Origin: Caulobacter radicis
GTDB taxonomy: Bacteria; Pseudomonadota; Alphaproteobacteria; Caulobacterales; Caulobacteraceae
NCBI RefSeq assembly: GCF_003094615.1
Contig: NZ_QDKO01000044.1
Span: forward strand, 1 to 64,000
Reading direction: 5' to 3'
Length of the DNA stretch: 64,000 nt
The position numbers were made by a program, and so were the translations under genes. The notes beneath the pieces are model-generated. The model ran no database searches, was not told where the DNA came from, and saw only the letters and a program-made list of their open reading frames with translations. Shown piece by piece: positions 1 through 7,947 of this stretch; the first letter of the stretch is position 1, and each line of letters opens with the position of its first letter.

Positions 1-147
1 TGGGCGCCCAGCCGCTGATGGCGGCGATCCGAACCTGAGAAGATGCCGCGACGACTCCGCCGCGCCAGCACCTTCGAGCAGAGCGGCCGAGTTTTCGCAC
101 AGCCTCGACCCGTTGCGGACATTGGTCTGGCGCTCGATAGTCCCGCC

Positions 148-711
148 ATGTTCGCAAAATGGTTCAAATGGATGGGGCTCTTCGAGTCGCACGTGCCAAG
201 TCCCCGGAGCAATCGTTGCGCGATGTGCGGACGCCAGTTGAGTCGGGACGATGATCCGCTTTCCGGCGATTGTGGCGGTGACTGCTGGGGATGCATCGGG
301 AAGATCGAAGCTGACCTTGGTTGGGAGCCTTCCCTCGAATTTGTCAGGAAGGAAATCTTGGACGGCCTGCGCGACGGTCGCGGCGAGCCTCGATCATCAA
401 CTCGGCGGTCCGGCCATAAGGCCATTGAGGGCGGTTCAGTCGAACTTGAGCCGAAACTCTCCGCACTGCACGCGATCATGCGGCTGCTTCGGGATGAATG
501 GGACCCGATTGGCATGATGCCGCATCTCCCCGCTGACGAGTACGACAGCTATGCAAATCGGGTGTTTTCGATGCTCAGCGCTGGCGCCTCTGTTGAAGAG
601 GTCGCGAACTATCTCAGCGCCTCTGAAATGACTGGAGCACCCGACCTCGACCGTGATTTCAAAGTGGCGCAGAAGGCTGTGCTGATCATGAACAGTCGTA
701 ACCTGCCATAG
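148..711 (+). CDS. hypothetical protein, Cys-rich N-terminus plus WDPIG-type domain
   Basis: Function unknown. From the ATG at 148 (MFAKWFKWMGLFESH) the product is 187 residues. The open frame extends to 43, but that extra stretch is Arg-rich and unlike the rest, so I prefer 148; neither start has a strong ribosome site. Residues about 24-50 hold CAMCGRQL and GDCGGDCWGCIG, a four- to five-cysteine cluster that looks zinc-binding. The C-terminal half (EWDPIGMMPHLPADEYDSYA, then an SVEEVANYL segment) resembles the DUF1871/WDPIG domain often seen in polymorphic-toxin immunity proteins. No toxin gene lies beside it, so an orphan immunity role is a guess. Coding is likely; function is uncertain. 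Confidence 0.6.
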   Translation: MFAKWFKWMGLFESHVPSPRSNRCAMCGRQLSRDDDPLSGDCGGDCWGCIGKIEADLGWEPSLEFVRKEILDGLRDGRGEPRSSTRRSGHKAIEGGSVELEPKLSALHAIMRLLRDEWDPIGMMPHLPADEYDSYANRVFSMLSAGASVEEVANYLSASEMTGAPDLDRDFKVAQKAVLIMNSRNLP

Positions 712-1176
712 GTGCAGGCGCGTCCGCTCCCCACCCCTAGCAGACCCATCCACCGGCTGTTCGCGGCAATGGCCGAGCTGGACGCCGATCGCGGCGACGG
801 CTGTTCGATCCGCCCGCTACATGCATTCGGACAACGCGATCAATGTCCCCGATCATGAGGACGCTGCTAGGCCCACCGTCCAGGCGCCGCCCGCCCGATC
901 CTCCCCCAAACCCCCTAGAATTGGGGTATTGCGCGCCCGGCGAAACACAACCTAACGTCGATCATCCTCGACGGTCCGCCGGCGAGGCCAGGGTCGGGCG
1001 CTCGCAAGGGCGCGCCCCGGCCGGGCGGTCGTCGCTCTGTACAGGCTCTCGGGCTAAAGGCGGCGGCGCACGTGGTTCACGTGTTCTCAACGCCCGGCTT
1101 CCCGTCCCTTCCACGCCGCGCGATCCTGCGCAAACCCCTTGTCCGCCAAGGCTCGCTCGGCGAGACTCCAAGTCCG
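712..1176. other. intergenic, no gene recognised
   Basis: Between the hypothetical gene and the nucleotidyltransferase gene I see only short frames with poor codon use (the frame at 843-1205 is proline/arginine low-complexity). No clear promoter, repeat or RNA gene was found. Confidence 0.4.
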
Positions 1177-2103
1177 ATGAAGTCGAATCTCGATCACCTG
1201 CCTGACCGCCAGCAAGAAGAGCTGGCCGCCATCACCGGCCACCTGCTGCGCGGCTTCGAGACGGCCACGGCCGGCGGCACCTCGACCTGGCGCCGCTACG
1301 CCAAGATCCACAAGATCATCCTGTTCGGCAGCTATGCGCGCGGCGACTTCGTCGACGAGCCCGAGAACGGTTACCTGTCGGACTTCGACATCCTGGTGGT
1401 GGTCAGCGACGAGAAGCTGACCGACATCGCCGAGTACTGGTACGAGACCGAGCAGAAGATCCTACACGACCCGGCCATCGGCCGCATCGTCAACCTGCTG
1501 GTCAACGACCTCGACGACATCAACAAGGGGCTCGACGCCGGGCTCTACTTCTTCCGGGAAGTGATCGAGCAGGGCATCGTGCTCTACGAGGTCCCGGGCC
1601 ATACCTTCCATCGGCCGAAGCCACTTTCGCCGGTCGCGGCGCTCGAACTGGCCAAGCGGTACAACAAGATGCAGTCAGACTCGATGCGGACGTCGCTTGA
1701 AACAGCCGTCTACTGCATGTCTCACGGCCAGACCTTGGATTGGCCCCAGAATGCCGCGTTCAATCTGCATAAAGCCGTCGAGGCAGCATATGTCGGTGCA
1801 CTCCTCGTCACCGGCTTCTACGCGCCACGCTCGCATAACATCAAATTTCTTCGCAGCTTAGCTGAAGCCAAAGCGCCATCACTCGTGTCAGCCTGGCCGC
1901 GCGAGACGCGGGAACAGCGCAAGCCGTTCGAGAAGCTCAAGCGCGCCTATGTCGACGCCCGCTACAACCAGGAAACCTACCAGATCACGTCCAGCGAACT
2001 CGAGCACCTGAAACGTACCGCCGAGACCCTGATCGGCCTGGTCCGCGCCGTCTGCGACCAGCGCCTGACACAACTGGCCAAGGCGGCGGAAGAGGAAAGC
2101 TGA
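1177..2103 (+). CDS. MNT nucleotidyltransferase-HEPN fusion protein
   Basis: 308-residue protein joining a minimal nucleotidyltransferase to a HEPN domain. The start at 1177 (MKSNLDHLPDRQQEELAAI) is chosen over the frame's upstream start because the first 35 codons there are low-complexity. The transferase core is clear: GSYARGDF (the GSxxxG signature) about 35 residues before SDFDILVVV, whose acidic pair would bind metal. From about residue 150 a helical HEPN region follows, with FNLHKAVEAAY, YAPRSHNIKFL and RAYVDARYN, typical of this fused family. In separate-gene pairs HEPN is a ribonuclease toxin and MNT its AMPylating antitoxin. The single-chain form is common on accessory DNA and may be a self-controlled toxin. 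Target unknown. Confidence 0.8.
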   Translation: MKSNLDHLPDRQQEELAAITGHLLRGFETATAGGTSTWRRYAKIHKIILFGSYARGDFVDEPENGYLSDFDILVVVSDEKLTDIAEYWYETEQKILHDPAIGRIVNLLVNDLDDINKGLDAGLYFFREVIEQGIVLYEVPGHTFHRPKPLSPVAALELAKRYNKMQSDSMRTSLETAVYCMSHGQTLDWPQNAAFNLHKAVEAAYVGALLVTGFYAPRSHNIKFLRSLAEAKAPSLVSAWPRETREQRKPFEKLKRAYVDARYNQETYQITSSELEHLKRTAETLIGLVRAVCDQRLTQLAKAAEEES

Positions 2104-2309
2104 GCTCTCGGCATTCCCGCGTCAGGGATCGCAACCCGAACGGGCCGAGACCCCGAACCGGAGAGGGGAGGGGGCTCGGGGCGGCTCCGCCGCCTGGAGC
2201 CCGGCCGCCGAAGGCGGGACGCCCTGACGGTCCACCATGACCGCAACACCACACCGCTGGCTCCACCCCGGCGCCGATGCAGCGTAGGGGGAGATCGACG
2301 TTATGGCCT

Positions 2310-2692
2310 TCAAGAGGGTGAAGATTTCCTGCCCGACGTCGCGGGCTTCAGGAACAGCGTCTCGGTCGTCGTCGAGGCCAAGGCCCGATGGAAGTTGGTG
2401 AGCGCCTTGCCCTGCCGTGGAAGGGATCGCTGTCGATCTGGCTGGCCAGAACGTTACGGCTCCAACCAAGCTCGACCGCCTGTTTGATGTATAACCGGCG
2501 CTCGGCCGGCTCTGCAACACTGTCCAGCAGCTTGATGTGATGACCCCAGGGCAATTGTGCAGAAACCTGCTGCACAAATTCCAAGTCGGGATAGGCTTCA
2601 GCGAAACTCCTCATATATTTGAGGTTTCGCGGCGAGAAGCCCTTCATCTTCGGGAACTCGGCCAGCAGGTCCGTCGCTAAGCGATCGATCAC
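2310..2692 (-). pseudogene. YhcG/DUF1016 nuclease-family remnant
   Basis: The frame starting at 2692 reads KMKGFSPRNLKYMRSFAEAY, FVQQVSAQLPWGHH and AVELGWSRNVLASQID, the conserved N-terminal segment of YhcG (DUF1016), a family with a C-terminal PDDEXK nuclease domain. The family's first residues are missing. After QIDSDPFHGR the frame breaks; the family sequence GKALTNFHRAL resumes in the next frame and stops at 2310. There is no nuclease domain. It is therefore a double-damaged fragment between GC-rich repeat blocks, with no expected product. Confidence 0.75.
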
Positions 2693-2797
2693 CTTGCCCT
2701 CCTGCCTTCACGCGCCTGGCGCGTGAGCACACTCGTCCGACCGACTAGTAGAGCTGCACGAGCTCGCGATTGACCAAGATCACGGCCGCCAGACGCG

Positions 2798-3090
2798 CGC
2801 GAGAGGGGAGGGGGGCTCGAGGCCGCCCCGCCCTTAGGAGCCGGCCGCAGTTAGACGGGACGCCTCGCGGTCCCAACTTCACAGCTGTAACAATTCGTTC
2901 CTCTGCTAGAGCTCGCATAACGGCGATATCGCCGCTAGGGTCGCCGCATCGTCGGCCACGATCCATGGGCGCCGGCGGCTGAGAGACTAGGCCTTGCCCC
3001 ACGCTCCCGCCTGACGACGCGGGAGGTCTCGATGGCCGTTTTCCTGTTCTATCCCAGACTGCATGACGGCGCCTGCCTGACCTTCGTCAC
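2798..3090 (+). repeat. duplicated upstream block, copy 1
   Basis: This stretch is repeated at 4547-4829: a GC-rich GAGAGGGG segment, then GGGACGCCTCGCG, CAGCTGTAACAATTCGTTCC, AGGGTCGCCGCATCGTCGG and GGCGGCTGAGAGAC, a GGGAGGTCT ribosome site, and the first codons of MAVFLFYPRL. The GC-rich part alone also occurs near 2157-2226 and 3776-3830. The duplication carries the presumed promoter and the N-terminal coding region of the next gene. Confidence 0.7.
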
Positions 3091-3637
3091 GGCCAGCCTC
3101 GCCGACGACGCCGAGGCCCTGCGCCACGCCGCCCTGGTCCTGGCGGACCACGACTCGGCAGAGACCGTGTCGGTGTGGCAGGGCGAGCGCCCCGTCGGCG
3201 CCGTGGGCCAGGGCGGTTTCACGTCGCCATCCCGGGGCGCGGTCCTTCTGGTCGAGGACTGCTTCTTCCAAGCCGAGGCCTTCAGCCTGTCCCTGCGCGG
3301 GGCCGGCTTTGCGGTCACCTGCGCCGGCGACGAGGCCCAGGCCCTGGCGCATCTGCGCCGCCATGACCCGGATGCGGCCCTGGTGGACCTCGATCTGGGC
3401 GAGGGACCGTCCTACGCCGTGGCCGAAGCCCTTGAGGCCCAAGGCGCGCCATTCCTGTTCATCACCGGCTATGACCCCGGGGTCCTGCCGCCGCGCTGGC
3501 GCCACGTCGACCATGTCTGCAAGCCGGTGATGGGCGGCCAGGTCGTCGAGGCCGCCGAGAGGCTCCTTGGACCGACCCTGACCCGCAACCCCGCCGCCCC
3601 ACACCTGCATCGCGCGCCGCCTCCCCATACGGCTTAG
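3032..3637 (+). CDS. response-regulator receiver protein with novel N-terminal domain
   Basis: 201 residues. Residues 1-60 form a small domain (MAVFLFYPRLHDGACLTF, then VSVWQGERPV) shared with the short gene at 4771. Residues about 70-180 are a CheY-like receiver: VLLVEDCF supplies the acidic residues, ALVDLDLGEG the phospho-acceptor Asp, FITGYD the Thr and VCKPV the Lys. There is no DNA-binding or enzymatic output domain, so it probably works by protein contact, like the single-domain regulators common in Caulobacterales. The ATG at 3032 has GGGAGG six bases upstream. No partner kinase is adjacent. Codon use is typical of the replicon. Confidence 0.75.
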   Translation: MAVFLFYPRLHDGACLTFVTASLADDAEALRHAALVLADHDSAETVSVWQGERPVGAVGQGGFTSPSRGAVLLVEDCFFQAEAFSLSLRGAGFAVTCAGDEAQALAHLRRHDPDAALVDLDLGEGPSYAVAEALEAQGAPFLFITGYDPGVLPPRWRHVDHVCKPVMGGQVVEAAERLLGPTLTRNPAAPHLHRAPPPHTA

Positions 3638-3689
3638 GCTTGGGCGCTCGCCCAACCGGACCAGGATCAGGCCACGGCCACATCCGCGC

Positions 3690-3730
3690 CAGCGCACCTC
3701 TCAAGCGTGATCTCAACGCCCGGATCGAGG
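3690..3730 (+). repeat. short direct repeat, copy 1
   Basis: CAGCGCAC followed by TCAAGCGTGATCTCAACG and CCCGGATCGAGG; a near-identical copy lies at 5661-5701. The copies bracket the duplicated N-terminal gene, so they may be scars of the same duplication. Confidence 0.6.
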
Positions 3731-3847
3731 GACCCACGGCAACCCTAGCCCCGCCGTCCAGTCCGACCGAGCCGCAGGGGAGGGGCCCGCCTGGAGCCCG
3801 GCCGCTCGCGCCCCCCCCGTCCCCCTGACGGTGTGGTTGGATCATGA

Positions 3848-4129
3848 AACGGAAGACCGGATGTCGACGTCAGGCGCATCGCCAGGGCTGCGACGTCACT
3901 CCGAACCCGGATTCTCGACTGCGGTCCCTGCCTGTCGACCGCGCCCCGGAAGGCGGAGATCTGCCTGTCGCACCTTCGCCTCCTGCACACCGCCTGCCAC
4001 GACAGGCTGCACAAGGCGGAGAAGCGCGACCCGGACTGGCGCCGGGCGATGGGCATGCCGCCCAGGGCCGACCAGGCCGCCCGCAGGCTCAGGCGACCAG
4101 CAGCCCCCTCATCCTCCCGGCCCCTCTAA
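3848..4129 (+). pseudogene. possible gene remnant without a start codon
   Basis: A frame open from the TGA at 3845 to the TAA at 4127 reads RILDCGPC, KAEICLSHLRLLHTACHDRL and HKAEKRDPDWRRAMGM. Its amphipathic, protein-like composition contrasts with the other two frames here, but it has no ATG, GTG or TTG before residue 66. It could be the 3' end of a lost gene. No family recognised. Confidence 0.25.
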
Positions 4130-4414
4130 CCGCCTGACCGCCCGCCAGAACGACCAAGGCCTGGCGCTGACCTGCTCGACCTCGAACCAGGCCTCCTCTC
4201 CCTCGAAGTCGGGCACGCGCTCCTTGTCGATGAAGCTGTCGCGGCTGCGCTGGGCGCGGCGCGTGCCGCCCTCGAAGGTGAACATCAGCGTGCGGCCAGG
4301 GTCGGCGCCGCCATACTGGCGCACGCGCCGCAGCTTCACGATCTCGCGGCTGACGATCCTCTCCGGCGTAGGCGCGTGCGGGCTCGCGCGCCGGCCGGCG
4401 CGTTGGGTGGGCAT
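4109..4414 (-). CDS. small hypothetical protein, probable SOS gene
   Basis: 101 residues from an ATG preceded by CGGAG at good spacing. After about 20 basic residues the body (VSREIVKLRRVRQYGGADPG, then LMFTFEGGTRR, DSFIDKERVPDF and WFEVEQV) looks like a compact, conserved, DNA-linked small domain, but I do not recognise the family. A perfect alphaproteobacterial LexA box (GTTC-N7-GTTC) lies 13 bases upstream of the start, so it should be repressed by LexA and induced by DNA damage. The neighbours are repeats and remnants; it stands alone. The function might be a damage-response modulator; this is inference from the operator only. Confidence 0.6.
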   Translation of the reverse strand: MPTQRAGRRASPHAPTPERIVSREIVKLRRVRQYGGADPGRTLMFTFEGGTRRAQRSRDSFIDKERVPDFEGEEAWFEVEQVSARPWSFWRAVRRLEGPGG

Positions 4415-4426
4415 GACAATCTCCGT

Positions 4427-4441
4427 GTTCCTGAAATGTTC
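4427..4441 (-). promoter_or_regulatory. LexA operator (SOS box)
   Basis: GTTCCTGAAATGTTC fits GTTC-N7-GTTC, the LexA box of Alphaproteobacteria including Caulobacter. It sits 13-27 bases upstream of the start codon at 4414, where LexA would block the promoter. No second copy was noticed in this window. Confidence 0.7.
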
Positions 4442-4546
4442 TCATTCCGGAGCGCCGAAGAGTCAACAGCTCACGACCCCAAGTTGGCCGCACATCGGGG
4501 CCGCGATCAGCGATCGCCAAGGCCAGAGCTTGAGCCAAGCCTTCAG

Positions 4547-4829
4547 GAGAGGGGCTGGGGGCGGCCCCGCCGCCTGGAGCCAGGCCGCCGCAGGCGGGAC
4601 GCCTCGCGCTCCCAACCTCACGGCTGTAACAATTCGTTCCCCTGCTCGCGCTCGCATCCTGGAGCCACGCAGCCTAGGGTCGCCGCATCGTCGGCCACGA
4701 TCCACGGGCGTCGGCGGCTGAGAGACCTGGCTTTGCCCCACGCTCCCGCCTGACGCCGCGGGAGGTCTCCATGGCTGTTTTCCTGTTCTATCCCCGTCTG
4801 CCGGACGGCGCTTGCCTGACCTTCGTCAT
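4547..4829 (+). repeat. duplicated upstream block, copy 2
   Basis: Second copy of the block at 2798-3090, differing by scattered substitutions and small indels. It ends inside the first codons of the short gene at 4771. Confidence 0.7.
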
Positions 4830-5013
4830 GGCCAACTTGGCCAATGACGGCGCCGCCCTGGAGCACGCCGTCCAGGTGCTGAACGATCACGCCTCGGCCA
4901 TGGCGGTTTCGGTGTGGCAGGGCGAGCGCCACGTGGCGACCTACCGACGCCCCGCCGCCAGGCCGTCGTGGAAAGACCCGTCCGAGACACCGTGGGCGAT
5001 CCCCTGTTCGTAA
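4771..5013 (+). CDS. short paralogue of the receiver protein's N-terminal domain
   Basis: 80 residues. Residues 1-56 match the N-terminus of the protein at 3032 almost residue for residue (MAVFLFYPRLPDGACLTF, VSVWQGERHV), but the receiver domain is absent and the tail (YRRPAARPSWKDPSETPW) is unrelated. The upstream region is also shared, with GGGAGG before the ATG, so the gene is probably still expressed under the same control. It may be the free-standing form of the domain or a decaying truncated duplicate. No family function is known to me. Confidence 0.55.
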   Translation: MAVFLFYPRLPDGACLTFVMANLANDGAALEHAVQVLNDHASAMAVSVWQGERHVATYRRPAARPSWKDPSETPWAIPCS

Positions 5014-5093
5014 CGGCGAATTCACGCGACAGACCGCGGCGGATGCGGGATCCAGGTCGGGCTGATGACTATGCCGATCCCAAGGAGCCCTGG

Positions 5094-5567
5094 ATGCTCG
5101 CCTTCCTCGCCGCGCTGGCCGCCGCGGCCGTCTCTGTCCCTCCTCAACCGGCGCTGACCCAGGCTATCGCCGCACGCGACGCGGCCCTGTTCGACGTCAT
5201 GTTCGCCCAATGCGATCCGGAGGCGCTGGCGGCCCTGGTGACCGAGGACATGGAGTTCTACCACGACAAGTGCGGGGCGATGGACCGCAAGGCCTTCGTG
5301 GACGACTACGCCAGCAGCTGCGCGGCCAAGCGCGCCCCGGACGCCTGGCGTTCCCGGCGCGAGCTGGTCCCCGAAACGCTGAAAGTCCATACCATTCCCG
5401 GCTTCGGCGCGGTCGAGGAGGGCGCTCACCGTTTCTATGAGCGCAAGGGCGAGGGACCCGAGCGCCTGGCCGGCACGGCGCGGTTCTCGATCCTGTGGAA
5501 GCTGGGCGCCGACGGCCAATGGCGCATGGCCCGGACTTTCAGCATCGACCACGCGGCCGCGCCCTGA
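5094..5567 (+). CDS. secreted SnoaL/DUF4440-like (NTF2 fold) protein
   Basis: 157 residues. The ATG at 5094 has AAGGAG seven bases upstream and opens a short hydrophobic leader (MLAFLAALAAAAVSVPPQP), so export to the periplasm is likely. The rest reads like a DUF4440/NTF2-like domain: AIAARDAALFDVMF, ALAALVTEDMEFYHDK, then TARFSILWKLGADGQWRMA. These small cone-shaped proteins bind or convert diverse ligands, and no specific substrate can be read from sequence. The frame can be extended upstream to 4914, but that part overlaps the previous gene and lacks a ribosome site. Confidence 0.75.
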   Translation: MLAFLAALAAAAVSVPPQPALTQAIAARDAALFDVMFAQCDPEALAALVTEDMEFYHDKCGAMDRKAFVDDYASSCAAKRAPDAWRSRRELVPETLKVHTIPGFGAVEEGAHRFYERKGEGPERLAGTARFSILWKLGADGQWRMARTFSIDHAAAP

Positions 5568-5660
5568 TGATTTTCCCCGGCGCCGGACCAGGCTCGCGCG
5601 ACACAGAGGATTGAGCCGCCCCCGGGTCCAGGCGGCTGTCTGGGCGTTCGTTCAAGGCGT

Positions 5661-5701
5661 CAGCGCACGTTTCAAGCGTGATCTCAACGCCCGGATCGAG
5701 G
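5661..5701 (+). repeat. short direct repeat, copy 2
   Basis: Near-identical to 3690-3730 (TCAAGCGTGATCTCAACG core, then CCCGGATCGAG). Confidence 0.6.
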
Positions 5702-5960
5702 AGCCCAGTCCGGCGACCAGTCCGACACCCGCCCCGCCGAAAGCCTCCACCGGACCGAACGCGAGGAAGCGATCGCCTGGCTGCGCATCCTCTGGACGAT
5801 CCCGATCTTAAACGAGGTCCTGGAAGGCTTCTTCCGGTGGCGCCGCGAAGAGCCCAAGGCCCGGGCGATCTATGACGACCGTTCCCGCCGCGTGCACGAG
5901 GCGTTCTTGGCGCGTGCACGAGGTGTTCATGGCGCGGACGCCGGTCACCGCCCCGACGCC
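5690..5960 (+). pseudogene. possible gene remnant without a start codon
   Basis: A frame open from a stop inside the direct repeat reads HRTEREEAIAWLRILWTIP, LNEVLEGFFRWRREEPKARA and YDDRSRRVHEAF. It has convincing protein character but no usable start, and it runs on into non-coding-looking sequence antisense to the next gene. Family not recognised. Confidence 0.22.
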
Positions 5961-5969
5961 GGCGCGGGC

Positions 5970-6221
5970 TCAGTGACAGGTCGGGGTCTCGAAGTGCTCG
6001 GCCAGGAAGGTCCTGATCAGCTCGGCGCCTTCCCGCCACAGCGCAGTAGCCGCCTCGATATCGGCGGCGGCGTCCATCTGGCGCGTGATCCGATCGACGG
6101 TGCGACCCAGGCGGCGATAGGCCTCCACCTGCGCCAGGGTCAGGCGGCCAGCCTTGAGGTCGTCGCGAACCATCATGATCCGGGCCAGCAACGCGTCGGC
6201 CTCGTCCTGCTGATCGTCCAC
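5970..6221 (-). CDS. small helical hypothetical protein
   Basis: 83 residues, acidic and predicted all-helical (MDDQQDEADALLARIMMVRD, RRLGRTVDRITRQMDAA, ELIRTFLAEHF). No domain recognised. It lies divergently from the exonuclease gene, with about 115 bases between them. The regular charge pattern supports real coding; function unknown. Confidence 0.5.
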   Translation of the reverse strand: MDDQQDEADALLARIMMVRDDLKAGRLTLAQVEAYRRLGRTVDRITRQMDAAADIEAATALWREGAELIRTFLAEHFETPTCH

Positions 6222-6337
6222 CCGCCTAGCGCCTTATGTTCAGAGCCGCCCCCGGACCCCGATCATCCTCATCCGCCCGTCGTCCACAAGCCCCCCGGCG
6301 GTGTGGCAGGATGGCGCGACGAATCTTCCGGACGCCA

Positions 6338-7258
6338 ATGCCCAACGCCCCGCCCACAGCCCTGGATCAGCCCGACCTCGCCGCCCTGGAGGCCATGGCC
6401 GCCCAGCTGGAGGCCAGCGGGCGCTATCGCCTGCTGCGCCGGTTCGAGGGCTGCACCCTGCACGCCGGCGCTGATCCGGCCACGCTGAAGCGCGGGATCT
6501 TCCTCGACACCGAGACCACGGGCACCGATACCCGCAAGGACGAGATCATCGAACTGGCGATGGTCCCGTTCGATTACGACGCCGAGGGCCGCCTCTGCGC
6601 CGTCCACGAGCCGTTCATCGCCCTCCACCAGCCCTCCAAGCCGATCCCGGCCGAGGTGACCAAGATCACCGGCATCACCGACGCCATGGTCGATGGCCAG
6701 GCGATCGATCCCGCCCAGGTCGCCGCCTTCATCGCACCAGCCCTCATCGTCATCGCGCACAACGCCGCCTTCGACCGTCCGATCGTCGAGCGCCTGACCG
6801 AGGCCTTCAAGCTCAAGGGCTGGGCCTGCTCCATGAGCCAGATCGACTGGAGAGGGGAGGGGGCCGAAGGGACCAAGCTCTCCCACCTGGCCAGCCGGTG
6901 TGGTTTCTTCTTCGACGGCCACCGCGCCGAGAACGACTGCCTGGCCGGCCTGGAGATCCTGGCCCGCCCGCTCGCCGACGGCCGCACGGCTCTCGCCCAC
7001 CTTCTCCAGGCCGCCCGCGCCCCGACCTGGCGCATCACCGCCACCAACTCCCCCTTCGAGCAGAAGGACAAGCTCAAGGCCCGCGGCTATCGCTGGAACG
7101 GCGACGACGTCGCCGGCCCCAAGGCCTGGTACACCGACGTCGCCGAATCCGACCGCGAGGCCGAACTTCTCTTCCTCACCCAGGAGATCTACGGCTACGA
7201 TCCTGGCCTCACCCCACGCCGGATCACCGCCTTCGAGCGGTTCTCGGAGCGAGCCTGA
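6338..7258 (+). CDS. DEDDh 3'-5' exonuclease (DnaQ-like)
   Basis: 306 residues. The exonuclease core is complete: ExoI FLDTETTGTD, ExoII IAHNAAFDRPIV and ExoIII HRAENDCLAG, the DEDDh arrangement of the DNA polymerase III epsilon family. A C-terminal 80-residue extension (RITATNSPFEQKDKLKARGY, then WYTDV) is typical of stand-alone epsilon-like exonucleases of Caulobacterales rather than the replicative subunit. It probably trims DNA or RNA 3' ends during repair. Start: ATG 6338 (MPNAPP) or ATG 6311 (MARRIF); neither has a strong ribosome site, so I took the one nearer the conserved region. The stop overlaps an ATG at 7258, suggesting coupling to the next gene. Confidence 0.85.
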   Translation: MPNAPPTALDQPDLAALEAMAAQLEASGRYRLLRRFEGCTLHAGADPATLKRGIFLDTETTGTDTRKDEIIELAMVPFDYDAEGRLCAVHEPFIALHQPSKPIPAEVTKITGITDAMVDGQAIDPAQVAAFIAPALIVIAHNAAFDRPIVERLTEAFKLKGWACSMSQIDWRGEGAEGTKLSHLASRCGFFFDGHRAENDCLAGLEILARPLADGRTALAHLLQAARAPTWRITATNSPFEQKDKLKARGYRWNGDDVAGPKAWYTDVAESDREAELLFLTQEIYGYDPGLTPRRITAFERFSERA

Positions 7259-7328
7259 TGACGAAAGGCCCTCGCCCGCCTGAAGACCTGACGTCCGCGA
7301 GGGGCAAGCAGCCGACATCCAGCCGATC

Positions 7329-7751
7329 GTGGCCCTGTGGCGCACGTCCATGGCCCAGCGCGCGCAAAGACATCCGATCTTCACACCCAAGGCCGACGGC
7401 TACATCGCCTTCGAGCGCTTCCTGGCCGAGCACATGGCGGCAAACAACGCCGCGGTCGTCGTGGCCGAAGCCGGCGGCGAGATCGTCGGCTATGGCATTT
7501 GCCAGCTTCGCCGGCGCCCCGCCTATTTCGAGCCCATCGAACACGGCCTGATCTCCGACCTCGACGTCGCCGCCAGCCATCGGCGGCGCGGCGTCGGCGA
7601 AATGATCCTAGGCGCCCTCTGCAATTGGCTGGCCGGCCGCGGCCTCACGCGAGTTGAGATCGAAGTGGCCACTGCCAACGAGATAGCGGTCAGCTTCTGG
7701 CGCAAATGGGGTTTCGAAACCTACTGCCAGACCATGGGCAGAACCCTCTAA
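7329..7751 (+). CDS. GNAT N-acetyltransferase, 5' end uncertain
   Basis: 140 residues from GTG 7329. The acetyl-CoA site is visible: LISDLDVAASHRRRGVGEM (the R-x-x-G-x-G/A loop) followed by a C-terminal FWRKWGFETY strand-helix. The frame upstream of the GTG (DVREGQAADIQPIVALW) is clearly part of a GNAT N-terminus but has no start codon before a stop. An ATG at 7258, overlapping the exonuclease stop (ATGA), lies in another frame. A one-base frameshift near 7280-7300 is therefore likely. Substrate unknown. Confidence 0.65.
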   Translation: MALWRTSMAQRAQRHPIFTPKADGYIAFERFLAEHMAANNAAVVVAEAGGEIVGYGICQLRRRPAYFEPIEHGLISDLDVAASHRRRGVGEMILGALCNWLAGRGLTRVEIEVATANEIAVSFWRKWGFETYCQTMGRTL

Positions 7752-7947
7752 CCCGGCCAGACCGATGCACATCCACCGTGTTCAAGTGGCGTAGGTTGGC
7801 GCTGCCCGGCCGGCAACGCGGGCCTTAGGATCGGCAGGGAAAGGTTATGGGTGGACGTTTGGGTCGCTCGTAGAGAAATCGCGCGGACATCACGACGTCT
7901 CAGGTCTCAGGGCTCCCGCGTATTCCGGGCCTATTGTGTGGTCAGGC

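Noticed and set aside
843-1205. 120-codon plus-strand frame
   Set aside because: Pro/Arg/Ser low complexity, no ribosome site, overlaps the nucleotidyltransferase start.
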